Of a stretch of DNA of 64,000 bases, positions 42,292-50,145 are shown one piece after another. The notes under the pieces were generated by a model. The model was given only the letters and a program-made list of their open reading frames with translations, was not told the origin of the DNA and did not search any database. The translations under genes were made by a program, and so were the position numbers. Where the stretch lies: the NCBI RefSeq assembly GCF_900105585.1, contig NZ_FNRT01000002.1, positions 248,001 to 312,000 of the forward strand. The letters are read 5' to 3'. The stretch comes from Nocardioides exalbidus. Its GTDB lineage: Bacteria; Actinomycetota; Actinomycetes; Propionibacteriales; Nocardioidaceae. How positions within the stretch are numbered: position 1 is the stretch's first letter; every line of letters begins with the position of its first letter.

Positions 42292-43638
42292 TCAGGGCCG
42301 CAACGTCGCCGGAAGCGACTCGAATCCCCTCAGGATGCGGGTCTCGCGGCGCCGGGCGCCGGGCTCGAGCCGCAGGTCGGGGTAGCGCTGCCAGATCGCG
42401 CGGAGCCCGACCTCGCCCTCCATCCGGGCCAGCTGGGCACCGAGGCAGTGGTGGCGGCCGGCGGAGAAGGCGATGTGGTCGCGCGCGTTGGCGCGGCCGA
42501 CGTCGAAGCGCAGCGGGTCGGCGAAGACCTCGCGGTCGCGGTTGGCCCCGCCGAGGATCGCGGTGACCATCGACCCCGCGCGCACCTCCTGCCCGGCGAG
42601 CACGGTGTCGCGCACGGCCATCCGCCCGGTCAGCAGCACCGGCGGGTCGAGCCGCAGCGCCTCCTCGACGACGTTGGGCCACAGCGCCGGGTCGGCGGTC
42701 ACGCGGGCGCGCTCGTCGGGGTGGTCGTGGAGCAGGGCGATGCCGTTGCCGAGCAGGTTGACCGTGGTCTCGAAACCGGCGGCCAGCACCAGCCCGGCGG
42801 TCGCGCGGAGCTCGGTCTCGCTCAGGCCCTGCCCGTCCTCCTGGACCGTCACCAGCTGGCTGAGCAGGTCGTCACCCGGGTGGCGGCGCAGGTGCTCGAG
42901 GTGGTCACCGAGCCACGCGTCGAACCGCGCGAGCGCCCGGTTGACCGAGCGGTAGCGGCCGTAGCCCAGTCCGAGGTCGAGGCTCGGCGCAGCAGCCTGG
43001 CCGAACTCGAGCACCCGCGCCCGCTCGTGCTCCGGCACCCCGAGGATCTCGGCGATCACGGTCACCGGCAGCACCGCGCAGTAGGCCTGGACCAGGTCGA
43101 CCGGCCGGTCCGCGCGGTCCGCCAGCCCGTCGAGCAGGTCCGCCGCGATCTCCTCGGTCCGCTCGCGCAGCCGCTCGACGGCGCGCATCGTGAAGACCCG
43201 GGTGACGAGCTTGCGGTAGCGGGTGTGGTCGGGCGGCTCGGTCACCAGCAGCGACGGCGGCGCGACGGGGTGCAGCGTCGTCGGCGCGGCCCACCGCGAG
43301 ATCCGGCCGAGCAGGCCCTCGTCGGCCGGGAAGCCGGTGCGGAAGTCGTCGCTGGTCAGGACCTGGCGCACGGCGGCGTGGCTCGTGGCGACGTAGCCGA
43401 TCCGCGAGCGGTAGAGCGGTCCGCTCGCCCGGATCTCCTCGATCAGGTCGAAGACCTCATCGGTGCCCATCGACCCGACCCGGATCAGCCTCGCCTGGAG
43501 GTCACCCCGGCCCGCGGCGCGGCGGAGGAACAGCGTCGGGAGTCCGTGGGAGACCCCCCAGTGCACGCCCGAGCGCACCTCCCGCCCGACCGTCCGCCCG
43601 ACCATCCGTGGGGCCGGGGGCGCGGCGAGCGACGTCAT
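42292..43638 (-). CDS. Cytochrome P450
   Basis: A 448-residue soluble P450. Heme-thiolate motif FSAGRHHCLGAQLARMEGE near residue 395, ExxR as EEALRLDPP near 320, and the I-helix oxygen-activation segment LAAGFETTVNLL near 270, where Glu replaces the more common Asp before Thr-Thr. The first 45 residues are an uncommon basic extension (RMVGRTVGREVRSGVHWG). The substrate is unknown; redox partners must come from elsewhere (fdxA at 32 kb is one candidate). The ATG overlaps the stop of the YhhN gene (ATGA). A TACACT-like box (TACAGT) seven bases upstream could also give a separate leaderless transcript. Confidence 0.92.
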   Translation of the reverse strand: MTSLAAPPAPRMVGRTVGREVRSGVHWGVSHGLPTLFLRRAAGRGDLQARLIRVGSMGTDEVFDLIEEIRASGPLYRSRIGYVATSHAAVRQVLTSDDFRTGFPADEGLLGRISRWAAPTTLHPVAPPSLLVTEPPDHTRYRKLVTRVFTMRAVERLRERTEEIAADLLDGLADRADRPVDLVQAYCAVLPVTVIAEILGVPEHERARVLEFGQAAAPSLDLGLGYGRYRSVNRALARFDAWLGDHLEHLRRHPGDDLLSQLVTVQEDGQGLSETELRATAGLVLAAGFETTVNLLGNGIALLHDHPDERARVTADPALWPNVVEEALRLDPPVLLTGRMAVRDTVLAGQEVRAGSMVTAILGGANRDREVFADPLRFDVGRANARDHIAFSAGRHHCLGAQLARMEGEVGLRAIWQRYPDLRLEPGARRRETRILRGFESLPATLRP

Positions 43639-44318
43639 GCCCTCGACTGTAACCCCGGGTTACGTTCCGGAACAGAGACCCGCGAGCGCACCGCGAATAC
43701 CAGCATCGTCTGCCCCACGACGTACGTCAGCATCACCCAGAACGCGTGCGCCGGGAGGTCGACGCCGGCGAAGGCGTGCAGCGCGATCAGCGCGTCGGAG
43801 AGCATGAAGACCGCACCGCCGATCCCGCCCACCCGGCCCAGGCCGGTGGCGAGCGCGGCCATGGCGGTGATCGCGGCACCGTAGACCGCGATCGGGATCG
43901 TCTGCGAGCCGGCGTCGTCGTAGCAGAGCCGCATCAGGACCAGGTAGGCCACGAGGTAGAGCAGCCCGAGCGGCGGTCGCGCCCCCGGCGCCTGGGCGCG
44001 GAGGGGACGAAACGCGAGGACGTAGGCCACCTGGGCGAGGAGGAAGCAGCCGACCATCGACCCGAAGGCGGCGTCGCCCTCGAGGAAGCGCGGCACGGTG
44101 TCCCCGAGCCACGAGAAGAAGAGCGCCACCAGCGTGAGCCGCACGAGGAGAGGCCGCGGAGCAGCGGTCCCGGCCACCAGCACCGCGGCCAGCGCGGGCA
44201 TCAGCAGCGGCTGGGTGAGCGACGCGACCGCGCCGTCGGGGGCGGCCAGCTGCGCGCCGAGGTGGACGACCGTGAGCGCGACGAGGACGGCGTACGAGAC
44301 CGCGCGCTGGACCAGCAT
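43635..44318 (-). CDS. YhhN-family membrane protein (lysoplasmalogenase-like)
   Basis: A 227-residue protein with about eight membrane spans. YhhN/TMEM86 landmarks: LTQPLLMPALAAVLV near residue 40, LFFSWLGDTVPRFL near 70 with the conserved Asp, and FMLSDALIALHAF near 170 with the second Asp. Family members hydrolyse the vinyl-ether bond of lysoplasmalogens or reshape related lipids. The gene precedes and overlaps the P450 gene, so a lipid-modifying pair is possible. Its last codons include a TTA leucine, rare at this GC content, lying inside a 15-bp inverted repeat. It is expressed from a box shared with the divergent gene. Confidence 0.85.
   Translation of the reverse strand: MLVQRAVSYAVLVALTVVHLGAQLAAPDGAVASLTQPLLMPALAAVLVAGTAAPRPLLVRLTLVALFFSWLGDTVPRFLEGDAAFGSMVGCFLLAQVAYVLAFRPLRAQAPGARPPLGLLYLVAYLVLMRLCYDDAGSQTIPIAVYGAAITAMAALATGLGRVGGIGGAVFMLSDALIALHAFAGVDLPAHAFWVMLTYVVGQTMLVFAVRSRVSVPERNPGLQSRA
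43649..43663. promoter_or_regulatory. 15-bp inverted repeat upstream of the P450 start
   Basis: GTAACCC-C-GGGTTAC is a perfect inverted repeat with a single central base, 11 bases upstream of the P450 ATG and inside the end of the YhhN gene. It could be a repressor site for the P450. Confidence 0.45.
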
Positions 44319-44324
44319 GGCGGC

Positions 44325-44330
44325 AGCCTA
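44325..44330 (-). promoter_or_regulatory. Leaderless -10 box of the YhhN gene
   Basis: TAGGCT on the reverse strand, six bases before the ATG at 44318. It shares two bases with the rightward box of the divergent gene. Confidence 0.55.
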
Positions 44331-44334
44331 GGGT
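44329..44334 (+). promoter_or_regulatory. Leaderless -10 box of the DUF3054 gene
   Basis: TAGGGT, seven bases before the ATG at 44342, overlapping the leftward YhhN box at the central CTAG. Confidence 0.55.
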
Positions 44335-44341
44335 CAGGGAC

Positions 44342-44686
44342 ATGTGGCTGGTGGTCGATCTGGTGCTCGTCGGGATCTTCGCGGTGATCGGGCGGCTCAG
44401 CCACTACGGCACCCTGACCGCGGGCGGCTGGTGGACCACGGCGTGGCCGTTCCTCGCCGGGACCCTGGTCGCCTGGGCGGCGCTCACCGCGACGCGTCGA
44501 GCGCCCGCGGCCTTCACGTCGGGGATCGTCGTGTGGATCGGCGCGCTCGTCGGCGGGATGCTGCTGCGCCACGCGAGCGGACAGGGCACGGCGACGTCGT
44601 TCGTCGTGGTGGCCACCCTCGTCCTCGGGGCGCTGCTCGTGCTGCCGCGGGTCGTGCCTAGAGTCGGTGCACGTGTCCGACGCTGA
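44342..44686 (+). CDS. DUF3054 membrane protein
   Basis: A 114-residue protein with four spans. DUF3054 features are LVLVGIFAVIGRLSHYGTLT at the start and WWTTAWPFLAGTLVAWA, with FTSGIVVWIGALVGGMLLRH in the second half. The family is common in actinobacteria and of unknown role. Its 3' end overlaps the transporter start by 14 bases, although the transporter seems to have its own promoter box inside this gene. Only 23 bases separate its start from the divergent YhhN start. Confidence 0.83.
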   Translation: MWLVVDLVLVGIFAVIGRLSHYGTLTAGGWWTTAWPFLAGTLVAWAALTATRRAPAAFTSGIVVWIGALVGGMLLRHASGQGTATSFVVVATLVLGALLVLPRVVPRVGARVRR

Positions 44687-45881
44687 CTCCCGATCTCGCG
44701 CTTCATCGCTCGTCCCGTTCGGCGTCCTCCTCGCCGCGGTCGTCCTCGTCTCCGTCAACCTCCGCCCGGGTGCCTCCTCGCCGGGGCCGGTGCTGGAGGA
44801 GGTACGCGACGGGCTGGGCATGAGTGCCGGCATCGCAGGTGCGATGACGGGCCTGCCGGGGCTCTGCTTCGGCCTCGTCGGCGCGCTCGCCGTCGGCTTC
44901 GCGCGACGCGTCGGGATGACCGCGGCCGTCGCGATCGGGCTCACCGCGGCTGCCGCCGGCCTGCTGCTCCGCGTCACCACCGACAGCGTCCCGCTCTTCC
45001 TCGTCCTCACGGTCGTCGCCCTCGCCGGCATGGCGATCGGCAACGTGATCGTCCCGGCCTGGATCAAGGCGCACGGCCACGCGGTGGTGCTGATGACCGT
45101 CTACGGCACCGGCCTGGTCGTCGGCGGCACGATCGGCTCGCTGCTCACCGCGCCCGTCACGGAGTCGACCGACTCGTGGCGCACCGGCCTCGGGATGTGG
45201 GGCGTGATGCTGCTGGTTGCGGTCCCGCTGTGGGTCGGCCTGGCGCTGCGCGAGCGCCGCTCCCCCGTCGAGCACGCCGTCAGCGGTGAGGCCCCGCCGA
45301 GCGGCCGGATCATCCACTCGCGCACGGCCGTCGGCCTGACGGTCCTCTTCGGCGTGCAGTCGATGCACGCCTACGTGCAGTTCGGCTGGCTGCCGACTAT
45401 CTTCCGCGACGCCGGTCTCTCGGCCTCGGCGGCGGGCGCGCTCCAGGCGCTGCTGTCGGCGGTCGGCATCGTCGGAGCGCTCTTCATGCCGACGGTCATC
45501 GCCCGCAGCAAGGGCCTGCACGGCTGGATCTGGTCCTACGGCATCACCCTCGCCCTGGGCTACCTCGGCCTCCTCCTCGCCCCGGCGACCGTGCCGTGGC
45601 TGTGGGCCCTGCTCCTCGGCTACTCCGGCCTCGCCTTCCCGACCGCGATCGCCCTCATCACGGCCCGCACCCGGCACCCGTCGGTGACCGCCCAGCTGTC
45701 CGGCTTCGTCCAACCGGTCGGCTACGCGCTCGCCGCGATCGGGCCCTTCGTCGTCGGGCTCATCCACGACGCGACGGGCGGCTGGTCGCTGGTCATCGTG
45801 CTGCTGGCGCTGACCTCGGTCCCGCTGACCCTCGCCGGCCTCCGCGTCGCCTCGCCGTCGTACGTCGACGACGAGCTCTGA
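44673..45881 (+). CDS. CynX/NimT-type MFS transporter
   Basis: A 402-residue 12-span major facilitator. LVSVNLRPGASSPGPVLEEV near the N-terminus is the signature of the cyanate/nitroimidazole (CynX/NimT) branch. The inter-domain loop has RERRSPVEHAVSGEAPPSG. The GTG at 44673 is chosen because TAGAGT lies eight bases upstream; a GTG at 44667 is too close to it. The gene ends 31 bases before a pseudouridine kinase/glycosidase pair on the same strand, so a nucleoside or small anion substrate is conceivable, but the family's known substrates do not include nucleosides. Confidence 0.85.
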   Translation: MSDADSRSRASSLVPFGVLLAAVVLVSVNLRPGASSPGPVLEEVRDGLGMSAGIAGAMTGLPGLCFGLVGALAVGFARRVGMTAAVAIGLTAAAAGLLLRVTTDSVPLFLVLTVVALAGMAIGNVIVPAWIKAHGHAVVLMTVYGTGLVVGGTIGSLLTAPVTESTDSWRTGLGMWGVMLLVAVPLWVGLALRERRSPVEHAVSGEAPPSGRIIHSRTAVGLTVLFGVQSMHAYVQFGWLPTIFRDAGLSASAAGALQALLSAVGIVGALFMPTVIARSKGLHGWIWSYGITLALGYLGLLLAPATVPWLWALLLGYSGLAFPTAIALITARTRHPSVTAQLSGFVQPVGYALAAIGPFVVGLIHDATGGWSLVIVLLALTSVPLTLAGLRVASPSYVDDEL

Positions 45882-45912
45882 CCTCACCGCCCCACGTGTC
45901 AGGATCTGCCCC

Positions 45913-46839
45913 GTGAAGCAGTGGGTGGTGGTCGTCGGCGGTACCAACATGGACGTCGTCGCGCGCACGTCCGCGCCCCTCGTGCCCGCCACCAGCAACC
46001 CCGGCCGGACCCGCATCTCGCCCGGCGGCGTCGGCCGCAACATCGCCGCCTGCCTCGGCCTGCTCGGTGCACCCGTGCGACTGGTGTCGGCGGTCGGCGA
46101 CGACACCTTCGGCGACGAGGCGCTCCGCGTGACCGCCGCGTGCGGCGCCGACGTGTCGGCCGTACGCCGGGCGCCGGGGCGGACCGGCACCTACACCGCC
46201 GTCCTCGACGAGCGCGGCGAGCTGGTCTCGGCCGTGTCCGACATGGCGATCGTCGACGAGCTCGAGCTCGACACCCTCCACCTCGACGACGCCGCGCTCG
46301 TCGTCGTCGACGGCAACCTCTCGCGTGCGCAGGTCGAGAAGGTCCTCGCCGCGGCGTCGGCGGCGGACGTGCCCGTCGCCTTCGAGCCGGTCTCGGTCGC
46401 CAAGGCCGGCCGGCTCCACGACCTCGTGCGCGGGCTCTTCCTCGTCACGCCGAACTCCGACGAGGTCAGCGCGCTCACCGGTCGCTCCCGCGATCCGTGG
46501 GCCGGCATCCACGACCTGCACGCCCGCGGCAACGAGCACGTCTGGCTGCGCGAGGGCGTACGCGGGTCCTACGTCTGCCGGGCCGGGCTCCCCACCGTCC
46601 ACCTCCCGGCGATCCCGGTCGAGGTCGTCGACGTCACCGGTGCCGGCGACGCGATGCTCGCCGCCTGGGTCGCCGCGTGGCTGCGCGGTGCCGACGCCGT
46701 CGAGGCCGCCCGCGACGGGCACCGCGCGGCTGCCGCCACGATCACCAGCCCCGACACCGTCCGTGCCGACCTGGCCCAGGCGATGGCCGCCTTCGAACCC
46801 CCCACGCCCCGAGAGGTCACCGATGCTCACGATCACTGA
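45913..46839 (+). CDS. psuK: PfkB-family kinase, probable pseudouridine kinase
   Basis: A 308-residue ribokinase-fold protein. GGTNMDVVARTSAPL to GGVGRNIAACLGLLG is the N-terminal PfkB signature region, and VVDVTGAGDAMLAAWVAAWL is the C-terminal signature with the catalytic Asp. The asparagine in NIAA and the pairing with psuG support pseudouridine 5'-phosphorylation. The GTG start has no clear ribosome site. The psuG gene begins inside its last codons, so the two are coupled: kinase makes pseudouridine 5'-phosphate and the glycosidase splits it to uracil and ribose 5-phosphate. Confidence 0.87.
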   Translation: MKQWVVVVGGTNMDVVARTSAPLVPATSNPGRTRISPGGVGRNIAACLGLLGAPVRLVSAVGDDTFGDEALRVTAACGADVSAVRRAPGRTGTYTAVLDERGELVSAVSDMAIVDELELDTLHLDDAALVVVDGNLSRAQVEKVLAAASAADVPVAFEPVSVAKAGRLHDLVRGLFLVTPNSDEVSALTGRSRDPWAGIHDLHARGNEHVWLREGVRGSYVCRAGLPTVHLPAIPVEVVDVTGAGDAMLAAWVAAWLRGADAVEAARDGHRAAAATITSPDTVRADLAQAMAAFEPPTPREVTDAHDH

Positions 46840-47725
46840 CGAGGTCCGCGACGCGCTGGCGTCCGGGCAGCCCGTCGTCGCGCTGGAGAGCACGATCATC
46901 AGCCACGGCATGCCCTACCCGCAGAACGTCGAGATGGCGCGCACCGTCGAGGGCATCGTCCGCGACGGCGGCGCCGTGCCCGCGACGATCGCGGTGCTGC
47001 ACGGCAGGCCGACGATCGGCCTCTCGGCCGACGACCTCGAGCTGCTCGCCTCCGACGACTCGGTCATCAAGGTCTCCATCCGCGACCTGCCCTACGTCGT
47101 CTCGCGCGGCCTGCACGGCGCGACGACCGTCGCCTCGACGATGCGGCTGGCGGCCCTCGCCGGGATCGGCGTGTTCGTGACCGGCGGGCTCGGCGGGGTG
47201 CACCGCGGCGCGGAGACGTCGTACGACGTGTCGGCCGACCTCACCGAGCTGTCGACCACCTCGGTCGCGGTCGTGTGCGCCGGCGTGAAGAGCATCCTCG
47301 ACATCGGCCTGACCCTGGAGAAGCTGGAGACCCTCGGGGTGCCGGTGCTCGGCTACGGCACCGACGAGTTCCCGTCGTTCTTCTCCCGCTCGTCGGGCTT
47401 CGGTGCCCCGATGCGCGTCGACACCGCCGGCGAGGTCGCCGCGCTCATGCAGGCCAAGTGGGACCTCGGGCTCGCCGGCGGCGTCGTCGTCGCCAACCCC
47501 ATCCCTGCCGAGGCGGAGATCCCCGCCGACGAGATCGGCGCCATCATCGAGCAGGCGCTCGGCGACATGGACCGGCTCGGCATCCGCGGCAAGGACGCGA
47601 CGCCCTACCTCCTCGGCCGTATCGTCGAGATCACCGACGGCGAGTCGCTGAAGGCCAACATCGCGCTCGTCGAGCACAACGCGCGCCTCGGCGCCGCCAT
47701 CGCGCGGGAGTACGCCGCGCGGTGA
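46823..47725 (+). CDS. psuG: Pseudouridine-5'-phosphate glycosidase
   Basis: A 300-residue protein that breaks the C-C glycosidic bond of pseudouridine 5'-phosphate. Conserved segments: VALESTIISHGMPYPQN with the metal-binding Glu/His region, RGLHGATTVASTM, FVTGGLGGVHRG, LGYGTDEFPSFF and GGVVVANPIP, with the catalytic Lys expected in VVCAGVKSILDIGLTLE. The length matches the family. The ATG lies 17 bases upstream of the psuK stop in another frame, with GAGAGG six bases before it. It functions with psuK in pseudouridine salvage. Confidence 0.93.
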   Translation: MLTITDEVRDALASGQPVVALESTIISHGMPYPQNVEMARTVEGIVRDGGAVPATIAVLHGRPTIGLSADDLELLASDDSVIKVSIRDLPYVVSRGLHGATTVASTMRLAALAGIGVFVTGGLGGVHRGAETSYDVSADLTELSTTSVAVVCAGVKSILDIGLTLEKLETLGVPVLGYGTDEFPSFFSRSSGFGAPMRVDTAGEVAALMQAKWDLGLAGGVVVANPIPAEAEIPADEIGAIIEQALGDMDRLGIRGKDATPYLLGRIVEITDGESLKANIALVEHNARLGAAIAREYAAR

Positions 47726-47735
47726 GGTGGCGGGC

Positions 47736-48161
47736 TCAGCGCACGTCGAACTCGCCCCGGCGCGTCGGCACGATGTCCTTGCCGAGCGGGGCGAGCGAGA
47801 TCGGGATCAGCTTGAAGTCGGCCAGGCCGAGCGGGATGCCGATGATCGTGATGCACAGCGCGATGCCCGACAGGACGTGCGCGATCGCCAGCCACCACCC
47901 GGCGAGCACGAACCAGATCACGTTGCCGAGGAACGAGCCGACACCCGCCGACTGCTTGGCGACGACGGTCCGGCCGAAGGGCCACAGCGCGAAGACCGCG
48001 ATCCGGAACGACGCGACGGCCCAGGGGATCGTGATGATCGGGATGCAGAGCAGCACTCCGGCGAGGACGTAGGCGAGGAACAGCCAGAACCCGCCGAGCA
48101 CCAGCCAGATGAGGTTGAGCAGCAGTCGCACGAGAACGATCCAAGCAGACTCCGACGGCAC
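47736..48161 (-). CDS. YccF-domain membrane protein
   Basis: A 141-residue protein with two copies of the YccF domain: LLLNLIWLVLGGFWLFLAYVL with IPIITIPWAVASFRIAVFALWPFG, then GNVIWFVLAGWWLAIAHVL with ITIIGIPLGLADFKLIPISLAPLG. The family is inner-membrane and poorly characterised. The GTG at 48161 gives the longest frame; a GTG at 48131 (starting VRLLLNLIW) matches typical family N-termini and may be correct. It is convergent with psuG and divergent from the VOC gene. Confidence 0.85.
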   Translation of the reverse strand: MPSESAWIVLVRLLLNLIWLVLGGFWLFLAYVLAGVLLCIPIITIPWAVASFRIAVFALWPFGRTVVAKQSAGVGSFLGNVIWFVLAGWWLAIAHVLSGIALCITIIGIPLGLADFKLIPISLAPLGKDIVPTRRGEFDVR

Positions 48162-48178
48162 AGTGCTTTGATCGGGGC

Positions 48179-48598
48179 ATGGCCTCCCGACTCACCGAGC
48201 TCTCGATCGACTGCCACGACCCCGACCTGCTGGCGGAGTTCTGGACCGCCGCGCTCGACTGGGTCGTGATCGATCGCGAGGCGGAGGGTCTCGTCGAGAT
48301 CGGACCCGAGCGGGTGAGCGACCAGGCGCTCCTCGACGCCGTGCGGTCCGGGCCGGTGGCCCCGACGCTGTTCCTCGCGAAGGTGCCCGAGGACAAGGTC
48401 ACCAAGAACCGGATCCACTTCGACCTCTCCCCCGTCGACCGCTCCCGCGACGAGGAGGTCGATCGGCTGCTGGCCCTCGGCGCGACGCAGGCCGACGTCG
48501 GACAGACCGGTGACGAGTCGTGGGTCGTGCTGGCCGACCCGGAGGGCAACGAGTTCTGCGTGCTCCGCAGCCTCGCGCCGGGACACTTCTCGTTGTGA
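48179..48598 (+). CDS. VOC-superfamily (glyoxalase-like) protein
   Basis: A 139-residue protein. LTELSIDCHDPDLLAEFWTAALDW is the typical start of the short actinobacterial VOC proteins, KNRIHFDLSPVDRSRDEEVDRLLALGAT is the central motif, and WVVLADPEGNEFCVLR is the C-terminal strand with a Glu metal-ligand candidate. The family includes dioxygenases, isomerases and resistance proteins; substrate not predictable. The stop overlaps the next GTG (GTGA), so it is coupled to the acetyltransferase. Confidence 0.84.
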   Translation: MASRLTELSIDCHDPDLLAEFWTAALDWVVIDREAEGLVEIGPERVSDQALLDAVRSGPVAPTLFLAKVPEDKVTKNRIHFDLSPVDRSRDEEVDRLLALGATQADVGQTGDESWVVLADPEGNEFCVLRSLAPGHFSL

Positions 48599-49182
48599 CC
48601 GTGCCTCCCCAGCCGTCTCCCCCGCTGCCCCTCCGCCTGCCGCTCGAGACCGCACGCCTCCTCCTCCGGGCGCACCGGATGTCGGACCTCGACGACCTCG
48701 TCCGCTTCCACGGTGACCCCGAGGTCGTGCGCTTCGTGCCGTGGCCGGTGCGCGACCGAGCGGCCACCGAGGAGACGCTGCGGGTCAAGCTCACCCAGAC
48801 CGAGCTCGTCGCCCACGGACAGTGGCTGGTGCTCGCCGTCGAGGTCCGCGACACCGGACGGGTCATCGGCGAGGTCCTGCTCAAGTGGGCCTCGGACCGT
48901 CAGGGCGAGCTGGGGTTCGCCCTCGCCCGCGACGGACAGGGGCAGGGGTACGCCGCCGAGGCCGCCACCGCGATGCTCCGCCTCGGCTTCGACGGGCTCG
49001 GCTTCCACCGGATCACCGCGGTCTGCATCGCGGAGAACGACGCCTCGGCCCGGCTGCTGGGTCGACTCGGCTTCCGGCAGGAGGCCCGGCTCGTCGACAA
49101 CGTCCACTTCAAGGGCGCCTGGGCGACCCAGCTCGTCTTCGCGATGCTCGAGGACGAGTGGCGGTCCTCCGGGCGTCGCTAG
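48595..49182 (+). CDS. RimJ/RimL-type GNAT acetyltransferase
   Basis: A 195-residue GNAT protein. LPLETARLLLRAHRMSDLDDLVRFHGDPEVVRFV is the standard RimJ/RimL-like N-terminus. The acetyl-CoA loop is FALARDGQGQGYAAEAATAML, and DNASARLLGRLGFRQEA is the C-terminal motif. It may acetylate a ribosomal protein, an antibiotic or a small metabolite. The GTG at 48595 is taken because it overlaps the preceding stop; a second GTG lies at 48601. It is probably co-expressed with the VOC gene. Confidence 0.84.
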   Translation: MTVPPQPSPPLPLRLPLETARLLLRAHRMSDLDDLVRFHGDPEVVRFVPWPVRDRAATEETLRVKLTQTELVAHGQWLVLAVEVRDTGRVIGEVLLKWASDRQGELGFALARDGQGQGYAAEAATAMLRLGFDGLGFHRITAVCIAENDASARLLGRLGFRQEARLVDNVHFKGAWATQLVFAMLEDEWRSSGRR

Positions 49183-49244
49183 GTCAGAGCCCGCAGTCCA
49201 CGCCGTGACGATCGCGGTCGTGGCACGTGCAGCTGCCTCCGAGG

Positions 49245-50099
49245 TCAGCCCTCGGGGATGAAGTCCTTCAGCACGGCAGCGAACCGGTCGGGGTCGTCGA
49301 GGTGCGGGAAGTGCCCGGCACCCTCGAAGAGCTCGACGCGACAGCCGGGCACGGCCTGCTGCACGCTGAGCGCGTGCCAGGCGGGGATCATCCGGTCCTT
49401 CGAGCCCCACACGACCAGGGTGGGCGGCGGAGCGACGTCCGCGAGGTGGTCGTGCGCGCTGATGCTCTGGCCGCCGAAGTCGATCACGGCGCGCGTGGTG
49501 GCCAGGAAGGCCCGGCGTGACTCGCGGTCGCCGAGGGAGGTGAACCCGCGCCAGATCGCGCCGACGTCGGCGCCCGGGCGCCAGCCGATCCTCTGCGCAC
49601 CGCGTCCGACGGCCTCGACCCGCTCCAGGACGGGGGCGGAGGCGATGACGCTGAGCACCTGCGCGGCGCCCGGCAACGTCGCCGAGCGCAGGACGAGGTT
49701 CACCTCTCGCCCGAGACCGCCGCTCGAGACCAGCACGAGGCACTCCACGCGATCGGGGAACAGGTAGTGGAACTGCATCGCGATGCCACCACCCAGCGAG
49801 TGCCCGACGAGCGTGACCCGCTCGATGCCGAGGCGGTCGAGGAGGTCACGCAGGGTCGCCGCGTGCGAGCTCAGCGAGTAGTCACCCGTCGGCTTCGCCG
49901 AGTCACCGTGCCCGAACAGGTCCGGCACGACGACACGGTGGTCGTCGTCGATGCGGTCCACCAGGCGTGACCACTGCCGCTGCGACCCCAGGATGCCGTG
50001 GATGAACAGCACCACCGGGCCGGTGCCGCTGTCGACGTACGACAGCTCGTGCCCGTGGAGCTCGAGCTTCTGCGGGGTCAGGCGGTCCATGGTCGTCAT
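49245..50099 (-). CDS. Alpha/beta-hydrolase fold protein
   Basis: A 284-residue hydrolase. Oxyanion-hole segment LFIHGILGSQRQW, nucleophile elbow VGHSLGGGIAMQF with Ser near residue 101, acid Asp in VVWGSKDRMIP, and catalytic His in EGAGHFPHLDDPDRF complete a triad. A cap domain lies between. This subfamily includes esterases and C-C bond hydrolases; the substrate is not predictable. It is a single gene, followed at 50146 by an oxidoreductase on the same strand and upstream in transcription. Confidence 0.88.
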   Translation of the reverse strand: MTTMDRLTPQKLELHGHELSYVDSGTGPVVLFIHGILGSQRQWSRLVDRIDDDHRVVVPDLFGHGDSAKPTGDYSLSSHAATLRDLLDRLGIERVTLVGHSLGGGIAMQFHYLFPDRVECLVLVSSGGLGREVNLVLRSATLPGAAQVLSVIASAPVLERVEAVGRGAQRIGWRPGADVGAIWRGFTSLGDRESRRAFLATTRAVIDFGGQSISAHDHLADVAPPPTLVVWGSKDRMIPAWHALSVQQAVPGCRVELFEGAGHFPHLDDPDRFAAVLKDFIPEG

Positions 50100-50145
50100 C
50101 CTTGCCGCACTCGGCGGGGAGCTGGTCGCGTCACGGTGGAGGGTG

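Noticed and set aside
43649..43663. Inverted repeat considered as a terminator of the YhhN gene
   Set aside because: The single-base loop and location inside the coding region argue against an RNA hairpin terminator; a DNA-binding site is more likely.
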